From the NCBI GenBank assembly GCA_031272365.1, contig JAISTX010000068.1, positions 1 to 43,297 of the forward strand: 43,297 nt of DNA, written 5' to 3'. Under the pieces are notes generated by a model. It saw only the letters and a list, made by a program, of their open reading frames with translations, was not told the origin of the DNA and ran no database searches. The position numbers were made by a program, and so were the translations under genes. This DNA comes from Eubacteriales Family XIII. Incertae Sedis bacterium (GTDB lineage: Bacteria > Bacillota > Clostridia > Peptostreptococcales > Anaerovoracaceae). Below are positions 8,445 to 16,514 of this stretch, one piece after another. The number at the start of each line of letters is the position of its first letter. The first letter of the stretch is position 1.

Positions 8445-9808
8445 GCGAGCGCCTCCGCCTCTTTGCGGAAATGGTCCCCGCGCTGCTCAAAATTGTCGTA
8501 CATGTCCCAGCTCGCGCAGGCCGGGGAAAGCAGCACCGTGTCGCCCTCTTCCGCGAGCGCGTAGCCCGTGCGCACGGCTTCGGCCATATCCGCCACCCGG
8601 CGGATATCGGCATAGCCCAGGGCCTGCGCCTCCGATTCGATCTGCGCCGCCGTCGCGCCGAGCAGCAGCAGCGCCTTGACGCGCCCCTTCCCGGCCGTGA
8701 GGAATTCCGTGAAATCCGCGTGCTTGTCGTAGCCGCCCGCAATGAGGATGATCCCCGGCTCGACCGCTTCGAGCGCCTTGATGGAGGCGTCGGGGTTCGT
8801 GCCCTTCGAGTCGTTGACAAAGCGCACGCCGGACAGCTCCCGCACAAGCTCCAGCCGGTGCTCCACGCCGGCGAAGGACCCCAGCGCAGCGGCAATCGCT
8901 TCAAGGGAAACCCCCGCCGCGCGGCTGGCCGCCGCCGCCGCCAGAGCGTTTTCTAGATTGTGCGCGCCCGGGATGCGCAGAGCGCCGACCGGGATGACCG
9001 GCCGCGCCGCGCCGCCCTCCAGGATCACGATCATGCCGTCTTGCACAAAGGCCGCGCCCTCGTCCGGCAGCGCCCGCGTACGCGAAAACGGCACGGGGCG
9101 CGCGCGGCACCCCTGCGCGAGCGGGCGCACGAACGCGTCGTCCGCGTTGTACACGAAGGCGTCCTCCCCCGTCTGGCGCGCGAAGATCTTCGCCTTGGCC
9201 GCCCGGTACCCTTCCATCGTATGGTGCCGGTCCATATGGTCCGGCGTCAGGTTCAAGAAAACAGAGACGGCGGGCCGGAACGCCTCCGTGGTGTCAAGCT
9301 GAAAACTAGACACCTCCGTGATCAGCCAGGCGCCGTCTTCCGCAGCCAGCGCCTCCGTCAGCACCGGGTTGCCGATGTTGCCGGCGGCTACGGCATCCCG
9401 CCCGCCCGCGCGGAAAATCTCGGCCACGAGCGTCGTCGTCGTCGTCTTGCCGTTCGTGCCCGTGATGGCGACGAAGCTGCCGTGCCCCAGCAGGTAGGCG
9501 AGCTCCAGCTCCCCGAGCACCTTCGCGCCGCGCGCCCGCGCCCTCTCGATGAAAGGCAGCGTGAGCGGCACGCCGGGGCTCGGGACGACGAGGTCCCAGC
9601 CCTCGTCCGGCACGTCCGCGCCGCCCATGAAGACCCTAGCGCCGGCCGCCAGGATCTTGCGGAAAACCGCCGGCGCTTCTGCGGCGATGTCCTTCGCGTC
9701 GTAGACAGCAAGCCGCGCCCCGCGCCCCGCGAGGGCGTCAAAAGCGGCTTCCCCGGACTTCCCCAGCCCTACGATCAAGATATTCCGATAGTCGAAATGA
9801 TTGCCCAT
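8441..9808 (-). CDS. murD: UDP-MurNAc-L-Ala:D-Glu ligase MurD
   Basis: MurD adds D-glutamate to UDP-MurNAc-L-Ala using ATP, in the cytoplasm. In 455 aa it has the N-terminal Rossmann motif ILIVGLGKSGEAA, the ATP loop GTNGKTTTTTLV, the Mg-binding NLTPDHMDRH, and the C-terminal NDSKGTNPDA and ILIAGGYDKHADF motifs. The ATG at 9806-9808 with AGGAA 8 nt upstream is preferred to a GTG 18 nt earlier. It overlaps the mraY end by 34 bp and the ftsW start by 4 bp. Confidence 0.97.
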   Translation of the reverse strand: MGNHFDYRNILIVGLGKSGEAAFDALAGRGARLAVYDAKDIAAEAPAVFRKILAAGARVFMGGADVPDEGWDLVVPSPGVPLTLPFIERARARGAKVLGELELAYLLGHGSFVAITGTNGKTTTTTLVAEIFRAGGRDAVAAGNIGNPVLTEALAAEDGAWLITEVSSFQLDTTEAFRPAVSVFLNLTPDHMDRHHTMEGYRAAKAKIFARQTGEDAFVYNADDAFVRPLAQGCRARPVPFSRTRALPDEGAAFVQDGMIVILEGGAARPVIPVGALRIPGAHNLENALAAAAASRAAGVSLEAIAAALGSFAGVEHRLELVRELSGVRFVNDSKGTNPDASIKALEAVEPGIILIAGGYDKHADFTEFLTAGKGRVKALLLLGATAAQIESEAQALGYADIRRVADMAEAVRTGYALAEEGDTVLLSPACASWDMYDNFEQRGDHFRKEAEALA

Positions 9809-10842
9809 ACCGTCGTTCCTGCACACAGCGCGAGCGTCACCGTCGTGAACACGCCCACGACCTTGCGCTCGGACCAGCCCGATAACTCAAAATGATGGTG
9901 CAGCGGCGCCATCTTGAAGACGCGTTTGCCCCCGCGCAGCTTGTAGCTGCCTACTTGGATTATATCAGAGAGCGCCTCCATGACGAAGACGAAGCCGCAG
10001 ACCGGCAGCAGGAGCTCGCTGTGGCAGAGGATGGCCGCCGCCGCAAACCCGCCGCCGAGCGCGAGCGACCCCGTGTCGCCCATGAAGATCTTCGCCGGGT
10101 GCCGGTTGAAGAGGAGGAAGCCGAGGCACGCGCCCGCCATCGCGGAAAAGAACATCGCGTCCCCGAAGTCGAGGCGGAACCGCTCCAGCACGAGCGCGCC
10201 GTTCTTCGCGAGGCTGAGGCCGAACGCCAAAAGCGTCATGACAGGGAAGAAGAGCGCCAGCACCGACGACACGCCCGCGGCGAGCCCATCCAGCCCGTCC
10301 GTCAAGTTGACCGCGTTGACCATCGAGACCATGATGAAGACGATGTAGGGGATGATCCACCACCCGATGTCCACCGTCCTCCAGCTGAATGGGATCATGA
10401 TGAAGGTGCTGTGCCCCGCCGCCAGGACGAACCAGCAGGCGAACGCCGCCCCGCAGAGGAGCTGCAGCGCAAATTTGTGCCGCGCCCGCAGACCGAGGTT
10501 GCGCTTCTTCGTGATCTTCTGGTAGTCGTCGATGAAGCCGATGGCGCCGAAGACCAGCATGACGCCGAGCAGGACGATTTTTTCCGCCGAATAACCATTC
10601 ACCAGAATCGCCGCCGCCGTGCCCGCCGCGATGCCGCAGAGGATGGCCACGCCGCCCATCGTCGGCGTCCCCTGCTTCCGCTTGTGCTCCTCGGGCGCCT
10701 CGTCGTAGATCGGCTGCAGGTTGCCGATGCGCTTCAGGAAGGGGATCAGGCTGTTCGTCACGAGCGCCGTCACGACGAGCGCTGCCGCCAGCGGGATCAG
10801 CATCGACAGGGCAAAATTTTGCTCCGCGTTCGGGATCATCAT
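9775..10842 (-). CDS. mraY: Phospho-MurNAc-pentapeptide transferase MraY
   Basis: MraY transfers phospho-MurNAc-pentapeptide to undecaprenyl phosphate to form lipid I at the membrane. The 355-aa polytopic protein has the GTPTMGGVAI loop, the Asp-Asp motif in FIDDYQKI, NAVNLTDGLDGLA, the third catalytic Asp in KIFMGDTGSLALG, and a C-terminal MAPLHHHFELSGWSE. Its ATG overlaps the murF stop as ATGA. Two adjacent ATG codons are possible starts. Confidence 0.97.
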   Translation of the reverse strand: MMIPNAEQNFALSMLIPLAAALVVTALVTNSLIPFLKRIGNLQPIYDEAPEEHKRKQGTPTMGGVAILCGIAAGTAAAILVNGYSAEKIVLLGVMLVFGAIGFIDDYQKITKKRNLGLRARHKFALQLLCGAAFACWFVLAAGHSTFIMIPFSWRTVDIGWWIIPYIVFIMVSMVNAVNLTDGLDGLAAGVSSVLALFFPVMTLLAFGLSLAKNGALVLERFRLDFGDAMFFSAMAGACLGFLLFNRHPAKIFMGDTGSLALGGGFAAAAILCHSELLLPVCGFVFVMEALSDIIQVGSYKLRGGKRVFKMAPLHHHFELSGWSERKVVGVFTTVTLALCAGTTVWAIISTIGIS

Positions 10843-12176
10843 GCGAGCAGCGCCTCCACGACCTCTTCCATCCGCATGGAACGCGACCCTTTGATATAAT
10901 AGACATCGCCCTCTTCCCGGCCTGCCAACAGCCTTGCGACGAGCGCTCCCTTCTCTGAAAACCAGCCATCCTGCGCATCGGCGCCTTCGGCGATTTTCGC
11001 GGCCTTCCCGCCATAGGTGTAGACGGCGTCGAGGCCGAGCGCCGCCGCCAGCCTGCCGGACTCAAAATGCAGGCGCTCGGAGTTTTCCCCGAGCTCGTTC
11101 ATGTCCGCCAGCACCGCGATCTTGCGCCCGCCCGGCACGACGCGCAGGTATTCGAGGCCGCTGCGCATGCTGTCCGGGCTCGCGTTGTACGTATCGTCGA
11201 TGACGAGGATGCCGCTGCCCTTCCGGGGCTGCAGCCGGTGCGCCGTGACTTCCAGGCCCTTGAGCGCCGCCGACGCCTGCGCAAGCGAGATGCCGGCCCT
11301 CGAGCAGAGCGCCGCGGCCATCGCTGCGGAGACCGCCGCGTACGCCCCGGCCACCGGCAGGGCGAACCGCTCGCACTCGCCGCCCTCCCCCGGCTCAGAA
11401 AAGCGTTTGTCGCAGATTTCGCAGGAGAGCAGCCCCCCGCTGGAGTAGCGCACGTCCGAGACCGCATAGTCGCCGCCCCCCCCGACCGTCAGGAGCGCAT
11501 AGCCCTGCTGCGCCGCGCCCTGCTCGGCGAGCGCGAGGAGGCCCGCGTCGTTGGCGGGGTCGATCACGAGCGCCCCGGAGGGCCCCAGGAAGGAGGCAAT
11601 CTCAAACTTGGCGAGGCGGATCCCGTCGTCCGAGTCAAAATGCTCGCGGTGCGAGACGCCGATGTTCGTGATGGCGCAGGCGTCCGGCCGCGCGATCTCG
11701 CAGAGCCGCCGTATTTCGCCGGGCCACTCCATGCCCATCTCCAGCACGAGCGCTTCCGTGCCGGGGGGCATGTCCAGGATCGTTTTCGGCACGCCGACCT
11801 GGTTGTTGAAATTGCCATGGGTCGCATGGGTCTTCATCGCGCCGCGCAGGATGCAGGCCACCATGTCCTTCAGCGTCGTCTTGCCGACGCTGCCCGTCAC
11901 GGCGACCACGAAGGGGTCCACCTTGCGGAGCCAGGCCGACGCTTCCTCCTGGTAGGCGCGCAGGGTGTCCTCCACGACCACGACTTCGCCCAGGAAATCC
12001 GCCGGCACCTTGGACGCGTCCGAGACCACCATCTTCGAAGCCCCTTTCGCGGCCACCTCGGCAAGATGGTCGTGCGCATCGTGCTTCTCGCCGACAAGCG
12101 CAAAAAACACATCCCCGGCTCCAATCGTACGGGAGTCGGTAGAATAAGAGGCAGGTTTTCGCGTCATATTATTCAT
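10839..12176 (-). CDS. murF: UDP-MurNAc-tripeptide:D-Ala-D-Ala ligase MurF
   Basis: MurF adds the D-Ala-D-Ala dipeptide to complete the UDP-MurNAc-pentapeptide. The 445 aa contain YSTDSRTI and GDVFFAL of the N-terminal domain, the ATP loop GSVGKTTLKDM, EMGMEWPGEI, NIGVSHREHF, and IDDTYNASPDSM. No Shine-Dalgarno sequence precedes the start; a GAATTGA heptamer array fills the 31-nt gap to the stop of the upstream PBP gene, so reinitiation is likely. Two ATGs nine bases apart could serve as the start. murE would be expected upstream but is absent. Confidence 0.96.
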   Translation of the reverse strand: MNNMTRKPASYSTDSRTIGAGDVFFALVGEKHDAHDHLAEVAAKGASKMVVSDASKVPADFLGEVVVVEDTLRAYQEEASAWLRKVDPFVVAVTGSVGKTTLKDMVACILRGAMKTHATHGNFNNQVGVPKTILDMPPGTEALVLEMGMEWPGEIRRLCEIARPDACAITNIGVSHREHFDSDDGIRLAKFEIASFLGPSGALVIDPANDAGLLALAEQGAAQQGYALLTVGGGGDYAVSDVRYSSGGLLSCEICDKRFSEPGEGGECERFALPVAGAYAAVSAAMAAALCSRAGISLAQASAALKGLEVTAHRLQPRKGSGILVIDDTYNASPDSMRSGLEYLRVVPGGRKIAVLADMNELGENSERLHFESGRLAAALGLDAVYTYGGKAAKIAEGADAQDGWFSEKGALVARLLAGREEGDVYYIKGSRSMRMEEVVEALLA

Positions 12177-12181
12177 TTAAT

Positions 12182-12214
12182 AATTCTCAATTCTCAATTC
12201 TCAATTCTCAATTC
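12182..12214 (-). repeat. GAATTGA heptamer array between the PBP gene and murF
   Basis: Read on the minus strand, four perfect GAATTGA units and a partial fifth run from the PBP stop codon toward murF. The first unit contains the stop codon itself. The same heptamer, in the same sense relative to transcription and again beginning at a stop codon, occurs at 23828-23860. Confidence 0.85.
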
Positions 12215-14217
12215 TTATACAAGAACACTGTCCCTCCTTCGTTTGCGCGCATCCCGGGCTTCGGGTATTGGTCCACGATCGTGAAGTCCTCGCCCGGCGC
12301 GTTGTCCTGACCGCTCGCGACGAGGCCTACGCTCTCCAGCTGCGCGGCGGCCTCGCTGTAGGTCATGCCCGAGTAGTCGCCGACGTCGATCTTGCCGCTT
12401 TCCATCTGCGCCAGCTCGTCCTCGGAGTAGTTCGGCTTCACGTTCAGGTAGCGCAGGGTCTCGGCCGTGATGCGCTTCAGCGTCGGGCCCGCGGTCTCGA
12501 TGCCGTAGAAGCCGACGCGCGGCGTGTCGCAGAGCACGAGCACGACGAAGCGCGGGTCCTCGATCGGCGCGATGGAGACCATCGAGCCGAGGCGCTGCTC
12601 CAGCGTGTACTCGCCGTCTATGAGCTTTTGGGACGTGCCCGTCTTGACGCCGATCTTGTAGCCCGAGAGGTCGCCGCCCTTCACGCCGTTTTCGATGGCG
12701 ACGAAGTCCATGATCTCGCGCACCTCGCGCGCGGTCTCCTCGGAGATGACCTGGCGCTTGATCTTCGTCGGGAACTCCTCGACGATCTGGCCGTCCGCGT
12801 CGGCGAGGCCGCGCGCGATGCGCGGCTGCATGTATTTGCCGCCGTTCGCGATCGACGACACGACGCTGGCCATCTGGATCGGCGTCACCGAGAGGCCCTG
12901 CCCGAAGGACATCGTCGAGAGCCCGACGGGGATCGCCGTCTCTTCGTCCTGGATGAGCGGCATGGCTTCGCCCGGCAGGTCGACGCCCGTCCTGTCGGTG
13001 ATGTTGTAGAGCTCGAGGTAGTTGTAGAAACGCTCGTAGCCGAGGCGCTGGATGATCTGGATCATCGCGGGGTTGCAGGAGTTTTTCACGGCGGTGCGCA
13101 CATCCTGCGTGCCGTGCCCGCCGGGGTAGACCCAGCATTGGATGAGCCGGTCGGCCACCTGGTACGCGCCGCCGCAGGTGAAGGTGTCGTCCGGCGTCAC
13201 GGCGCCCTCTTCGATCGCGGACGAAACCGTGACCAGTTTGAAGACGGAGCCGGGGTCGTAGACCTCGGCGATGAGCGGGTTGTGCCACATGTCGTTGAGG
13301 TACTCGCTCTGCTCCTCGGCAGGCAGCGCCCCAAACGCCGCGCGGTCTTCCTCGGAGACGGGGCGGCCCGGGTCGTTGGGGTCGAACAGGGCGTCGTCCG
13401 TCGAGGCGAGCGCGAGGATGTCGCCGGTCTTCGGGTCCATGACGATCGCCATCATGCGGTCCGCCTGGGTCTCCTCCTTGCCGTCCTGCAGGGCTTTCTC
13501 CACGTTGTACTGGATCGTCTCGTCGATCGTCAGCACGAGCGAGAGCCCGTCCTGGCTCTCGTACAGCGCTTTCTCGCCGCCCGTCAGGTCGCCGCCCGCG
13601 GCGTCCGTGCTCGCGATCCGTCGCCCGGCGATGCCGGACAGGTAGCGGTTGTACTCGAGCTCCACGCCGCTCTGCCCGTTCCCGTCGTAGTTGGTGCTGC
13701 CGAGCACGGTGGACGCCAGCGTGCCGAGCGGGTATTTGCGGCTGTTGTTCTCCTCGATTTCGACGATCTGCAGATCCTGCTCGTTGATGCCTTCGCGGAT
13801 CCGCTGCATCTGCTGCTTGGTGACGTCCGACGCGACGCGCACGCGCGTGGCGTCCGTCTCGAAGAGCTTCAGGATCTCCGCCTCGTCCTTGCCCACGGCG
13901 TTCGCGATGAGCGGGGCGGCGACCGCCTTCTGCTTCTCGACGACGGCCGTTTCGGTTTCGTCCTCTTCGTTGTAGGGCTTCAGGCGCACCCAGATGCGGT
14001 ACATCGTCGAGCTGACCGCGAGCTCATTGCCGTTGCGGTCGAGGATGCTGCCGCGCGTGGGCTTGATGCGCTCGTCTTTGACTTGGTATTCGGCCGCCTT
14101 GGTGGCGTACACGTCGCTTTGTACGATTTGGATCCATCCGATGCGGAAAGTGAGGGCGACGAACAGGGCCAGGATGATGACGAAGGCCGCGAGCATCCGC
14201 CTGCGGATGGTCATCAT
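12208..14217 (-). CDS. Class B penicillin-binding protein, PBP2/SpoVD-like with PASTA domain
   Basis: This membrane-anchored D,D-transpeptidase cross-links septal (or spore cortex) peptidoglycan together with a SEDS partner. From the ATG at 14217 it has 669 aa: a membrane helix at about 8-28, a dimerisation domain starting TRGSILDRNGNELA, then the active-site SxxK (Ser324-Val-Phe-Lys327), SxN (Ser380-Cys-Asn382) and KTG (525-527) motifs, and one C-terminal PASTA domain ending in a Gly-rich VFLYKN. The PASTA domain matches SpoVD more than PBP2B-type FtsI. An earlier ATG at 14304 has a better AAGGAAAGG site and would add 29 Arg-rich residues, overlapping the upstream gene by 68 bp; it remains possible. 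Confidence 0.92.
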   Translation of the reverse strand: MMTIRRRMLAAFVIILALFVALTFRIGWIQIVQSDVYATKAAEYQVKDERIKPTRGSILDRNGNELAVSSTMYRIWVRLKPYNEEDETETAVVEKQKAVAAPLIANAVGKDEAEILKLFETDATRVRVASDVTKQQMQRIREGINEQDLQIVEIEENNSRKYPLGTLASTVLGSTNYDGNGQSGVELEYNRYLSGIAGRRIASTDAAGGDLTGGEKALYESQDGLSLVLTIDETIQYNVEKALQDGKEETQADRMMAIVMDPKTGDILALASTDDALFDPNDPGRPVSEEDRAAFGALPAEEQSEYLNDMWHNPLIAEVYDPGSVFKLVTVSSAIEEGAVTPDDTFTCGGAYQVADRLIQCWVYPGGHGTQDVRTAVKNSCNPAMIQIIQRLGYERFYNYLELYNITDRTGVDLPGEAMPLIQDEETAIPVGLSTMSFGQGLSVTPIQMASVVSSIANGGKYMQPRIARGLADADGQIVEEFPTKIKRQVISEETAREVREIMDFVAIENGVKGGDLSGYKIGVKTGTSQKLIDGEYTLEQRLGSMVSIAPIEDPRFVVLVLCDTPRVGFYGIETAGPTLKRITAETLRYLNVKPNYSEDELAQMESGKIDVGDYSGMTYSEAAAQLESVGLVASGQDNAPGEDFTIVDQYPKPGMRANEGGTVFLYKN

Positions 14218-14236
14218 GCCGACGTTTTCTTGTGCG

Positions 14237-14818
14237 CTACTCCGCCGGCTGCGCCTGCTCGTCTGCGGCTTCCGGCGGTTCTGTGTTTCCCTCCTGCGTG
14301 CCATACGCCCTTTCCTTGATATACTCCGTAAACGCCGTGTCCGGTAGCGGCACATCGGCCAAATAGACATACTGGTCGTACTCCGGCTCCTTCATGCCGA
14401 GGTCCGACTCCGCGCGGTCGCGGATGGACTGGATGACCTGGGTCTGCTCGATGCTGACCTTCAGGTCGACGATGTCCTCCTCCGTCTGCGTGATGTTCTT
14501 TTTTAGGTCGTTGATCTCCTGCTGCGTGACGGCGGCCGCTGCGGACAGCTGGATCATCGCGAGGGCGACGCCCGTCACGATGACGAGGATCAGGCAAATC
14601 CAGCGCACTTCCGCCGGTGTCAGCGTGGAAAGCCGCGGAAGCGCATGGACGCCCGGTTTTGGAAGGGCCTGCGCCCCGGGCGCCGCATATGCGGAAGCAG
14701 GCACGGCCCGGTAGGCCGCCGCCGGGGCCTGCACGCCCGCCATCTGCTGCGCACGGAGGCGTTCCCGTCTGCGCGCCTGGCGTTCATTATAAAATTGTTC
14801 CGCAGTTTGCGATGCCAT
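14237..14818 (-). CDS. ftsL: FtsL/DivIC-like septum protein
   Basis: This is probably the small bitopic division protein FtsL, which forms a complex with FtsQ/DivIB. It has 193 aa: a basic N-terminus (RRRERLR), an Ala/Pro-rich cytoplasmic linker to about residue 70, one membrane helix (about 75-95, ICLILVIVTGVALAM), and a coiled coil with repeated Ile/Leu spacing (QQEINDLKKNITQTEEDI) to about 135. The tail is acidic. The family has little sequence conservation, so the call rests on topology and on its place between rsmH and the PBP gene. It is longer than most FtsL proteins (about 100-120 aa) at both ends. Confidence 0.78.
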   Translation of the reverse strand: MASQTAEQFYNERQARRRERLRAQQMAGVQAPAAAYRAVPASAYAAPGAQALPKPGVHALPRLSTLTPAEVRWICLILVIVTGVALAMIQLSAAAAVTQQEINDLKKNITQTEEDIVDLKVSIEQTQVIQSIRDRAESDLGMKEPEYDQYVYLADVPLPDTAFTEYIKERAYGTQEGNTEPPEAADEQAQPAE

Positions 14819-14837
14819 TCTTTCTTTCCTTTTCCTT

Positions 14838-15818
14838 CTATAGTTTTTCTATCACCCGCAGTTTCGCGCTCCGCGCGCGCGGGTTGCCCCCCCTCTCCGC
14901 CTCGTCCGGCAGAATCGGTTTCCTGTTCACCCGCCTTGCGTCCGGGGTCTTCCCGCAGACGCAGACCGGGATGCCTTTCGGGCAGACGCAGGGGTCCTCC
15001 CGGCTGCGAAAGGCCTCTTTGACGATGCGGTCCTCCAGCGAATGGAAGGTGATCACCGCGAGGCGCCCGCCGCTGCCCAGGGCGTCGATCCAGCGGCCGA
15101 TCCCCCGCTCCAGGGATCCGAGCTCGTCGTTCACCTCGATGCGGATCGCCTGGAAGACGCGCTTGGCCGGATGCGGCCCGTCCCGCCTGGCGGAAGCCGG
15201 GATCGCATCCTTGATGACGCCCACGAGCGCTTCCGTGGAAGAGATCGGCTGCCGCGCGCGCGCTTTCACAATAAAAGCGGCAATCCGCTTCGCCCATCGC
15301 TCCTCGCCGTACGCGTAGAAGATCCTCGTCAAATCCCCCTCGGCGTACGTGTTCACGACTTCGTAAGCGGTGAGGCCGGCAGGCGCTTTGTTATTGCTGC
15401 CGTCCATGCGCATGTCCAACGGGCCGTCGTGCATATACGAGAAGCCCCTTTCCGGCTCGTCGAGCTGGTAGGACGAAACGCCGAGGTCGAGCAGGCCCGC
15501 GTCCAGATGGTCGATGCCGAGTGCGTAGAGGGCCTCCTCGATTTCTTCGTAGTTGCGGTTTTCAAAGTACTTGCGGCAGGGTGCGGGCCGTAGCCGCTCC
15601 TCTGCTGCGCGCAGGGCGTCCGGGTCGCGGTCGATGCCGAGGAATACCCCCGCCTCGCCGATGGCCCCGCAGATCCCCTCCGCGTGGCCGCCGCCGCCGA
15701 GCGTCCCGTCCGCCGCTGTCATGCCCGGTTTCAGTGCGAGCCCTTCCAGGGCTTCGCGCAGGAGCACGGGCGTGTGGCGGAAGCCCGCCCCGGCCGTCTC
15801 GGCTGCCTCAGCCGTCAC
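14838..15818 (-). CDS. rsmH: 16S rRNA m4C1402 methyltransferase RsmH (MraW)
   Basis: RsmH uses S-adenosylmethionine to methylate the N4 of C1402 in 16S rRNA. The 326 aa start with HTPVLLREALEGL and carry the SAM loop DGTLGGGGHAEGI, FLGIDRDPDAL, LLDLGVSSYQLDEPERGFSY and the C-terminal VITFHSLEDRIVK motif. The start is GTG at 15816-15818, overlapping the mraZ end by 11 bp, with GGAAGG just upstream. The insert CVCPKGIPVCVCGK near the C-terminus holds four Cys and could bind metal. Confidence 0.97.
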   Translation of the reverse strand: MTAEAAETAGAGFRHTPVLLREALEGLALKPGMTAADGTLGGGGHAEGICGAIGEAGVFLGIDRDPDALRAAEERLRPAPCRKYFENRNYEEIEEALYALGIDHLDAGLLDLGVSSYQLDEPERGFSYMHDGPLDMRMDGSNNKAPAGLTAYEVVNTYAEGDLTRIFYAYGEERWAKRIAAFIVKARARQPISSTEALVGVIKDAIPASARRDGPHPAKRVFQAIRIEVNDELGSLERGIGRWIDALGSGGRLAVITFHSLEDRIVKEAFRSREDPCVCPKGIPVCVCGKTPDARRVNRKPILPDEAERGGNPRARSAKLRVIEKL

Positions 15819-16269
15819 TGCCTTCCGGACCCGCGCTGCGCTTCGCGCGCGCCACCGCGCGCAGGAGCTCGCTCGGGTCGATGTTTGCAGGATCGCTTTC
15901 CTTGTCGTAGCGCTCCTTACCCCAGAGTTCGAGCATGTCGCCCATCCCGACGAAGACCACTTCCTTCTCGACGCCGGCGTACGCGAGGTAGTCGGCGGGG
16001 ATGTTGATGCGGCCGTGGCCGTCGATCTCGACCTCCCGGGAGTTTGCGAGGAAAAACCTCTTGAGCTTCCTCGCGTCGGGGTTGTCGAGCGGGTGGCCCG
16101 TGATGTATTCGGCGGTATAGTCCGCCCAGCCTTCGGGCGTGAACACGTACAGGCAGGGGTCGATGCCCTTCACGAGCCAAACCCTCTCAGCCAGCCCATA
16201 GCGCAGCTTGGTCGGGATGAAGGCCCGGCCTTTGCTGTCTATTGAGTTGAAATAGCTCCCTGTTAACAT
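15808..16269 (-). CDS. mraZ: Transcriptional regulator MraZ
   Basis: MraZ is a ring-forming DNA-binding repressor of the dcw operon and is usually its first gene. The 153-aa protein has two SpoVT-AbrB-like halves, each with the conserved motif: FNSIDSKGRAFIPTKLR near the start and EIDGHGRINIPADY in the second half. The ATG at 16267-16269 places MLTGSY at the N-terminus as in the family; the GTG 24 nt upstream is less likely. Several TGGG boxes lie upstream, consistent with autoregulation. Confidence 0.96.
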   Translation of the reverse strand: MLTGSYFNSIDSKGRAFIPTKLRYGLAERVWLVKGIDPCLYVFTPEGWADYTAEYITGHPLDNPDARKLKRFFLANSREVEIDGHGRINIPADYLAYAGVEKEVVFVGMGDMLELWGKERYDKESDPANIDPSELLRAVARAKRSAGPEGSDG

Positions 16270-16312
16270 GCTTTCCCGACCCGAAACGGGCACTTCTGGT
16301 GATAACTTTAAT

Positions 16313-16338
16313 TCCCACCTTACCCCACATATTCCCCA
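16313..16338 (-). promoter_or_regulatory. MraZ-binding box cluster upstream of mraZ
   Basis: On the minus strand TGGGG (16334-16338), TGGGG (16323-16327) and TGGGA (16313-16317) lie 11 and 10 bp apart, 45-70 bp upstream of mraZ. Phased TGGG repeats on one helix face are the known operator type of MraZ. Two more TGGGA boxes lie upstream at 16375-16379 and 16425-16429. TTGAAT with TAAGGT 17 bp downstream overlaps the proximal boxes and could be the promoter, which would make repression direct. Confidence 0.7.
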
Positions 16339-16499
16339 AATTCAAGTCGAAATTGGGGTTTTTTGACCCGAAATTCCCACTTTTCATCAAAACTTAACAC
16401 TAAGATGAAGATTTTTCATCGAATTCCCATATTTTGTGGTGAATACCCGTTCATACACCAGATATGGTAATAATTGCACCGGCGGGCCCGGGGGCTTTG

Positions 16500-16508
16500 T
16501 GTTATACT
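16500..16508 (+). promoter_or_regulatory. Extended -10 promoter of a leaderless alanine racemase mRNA
   Basis: TGTTATACT fits the extended -10 consensus. The hexamer TATACT ends 6 nt before the ATG at 16515, so transcription would start at or next to the A of the start codon. No Shine-Dalgarno sequence is present and there is no good -35. The same spacing recurs at 19243-19248 and 41289-41297. Confidence 0.6.
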
Positions 16509-16514
16509 TTCCGC

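Noticed and set aside
12208-14217. Start of the PBP gene further upstream at 14370
   Set aside because: It would overlap the FtsL-like gene by over 130 bp and has no ribosome binding site; starts at 14304 and 14217 are better.
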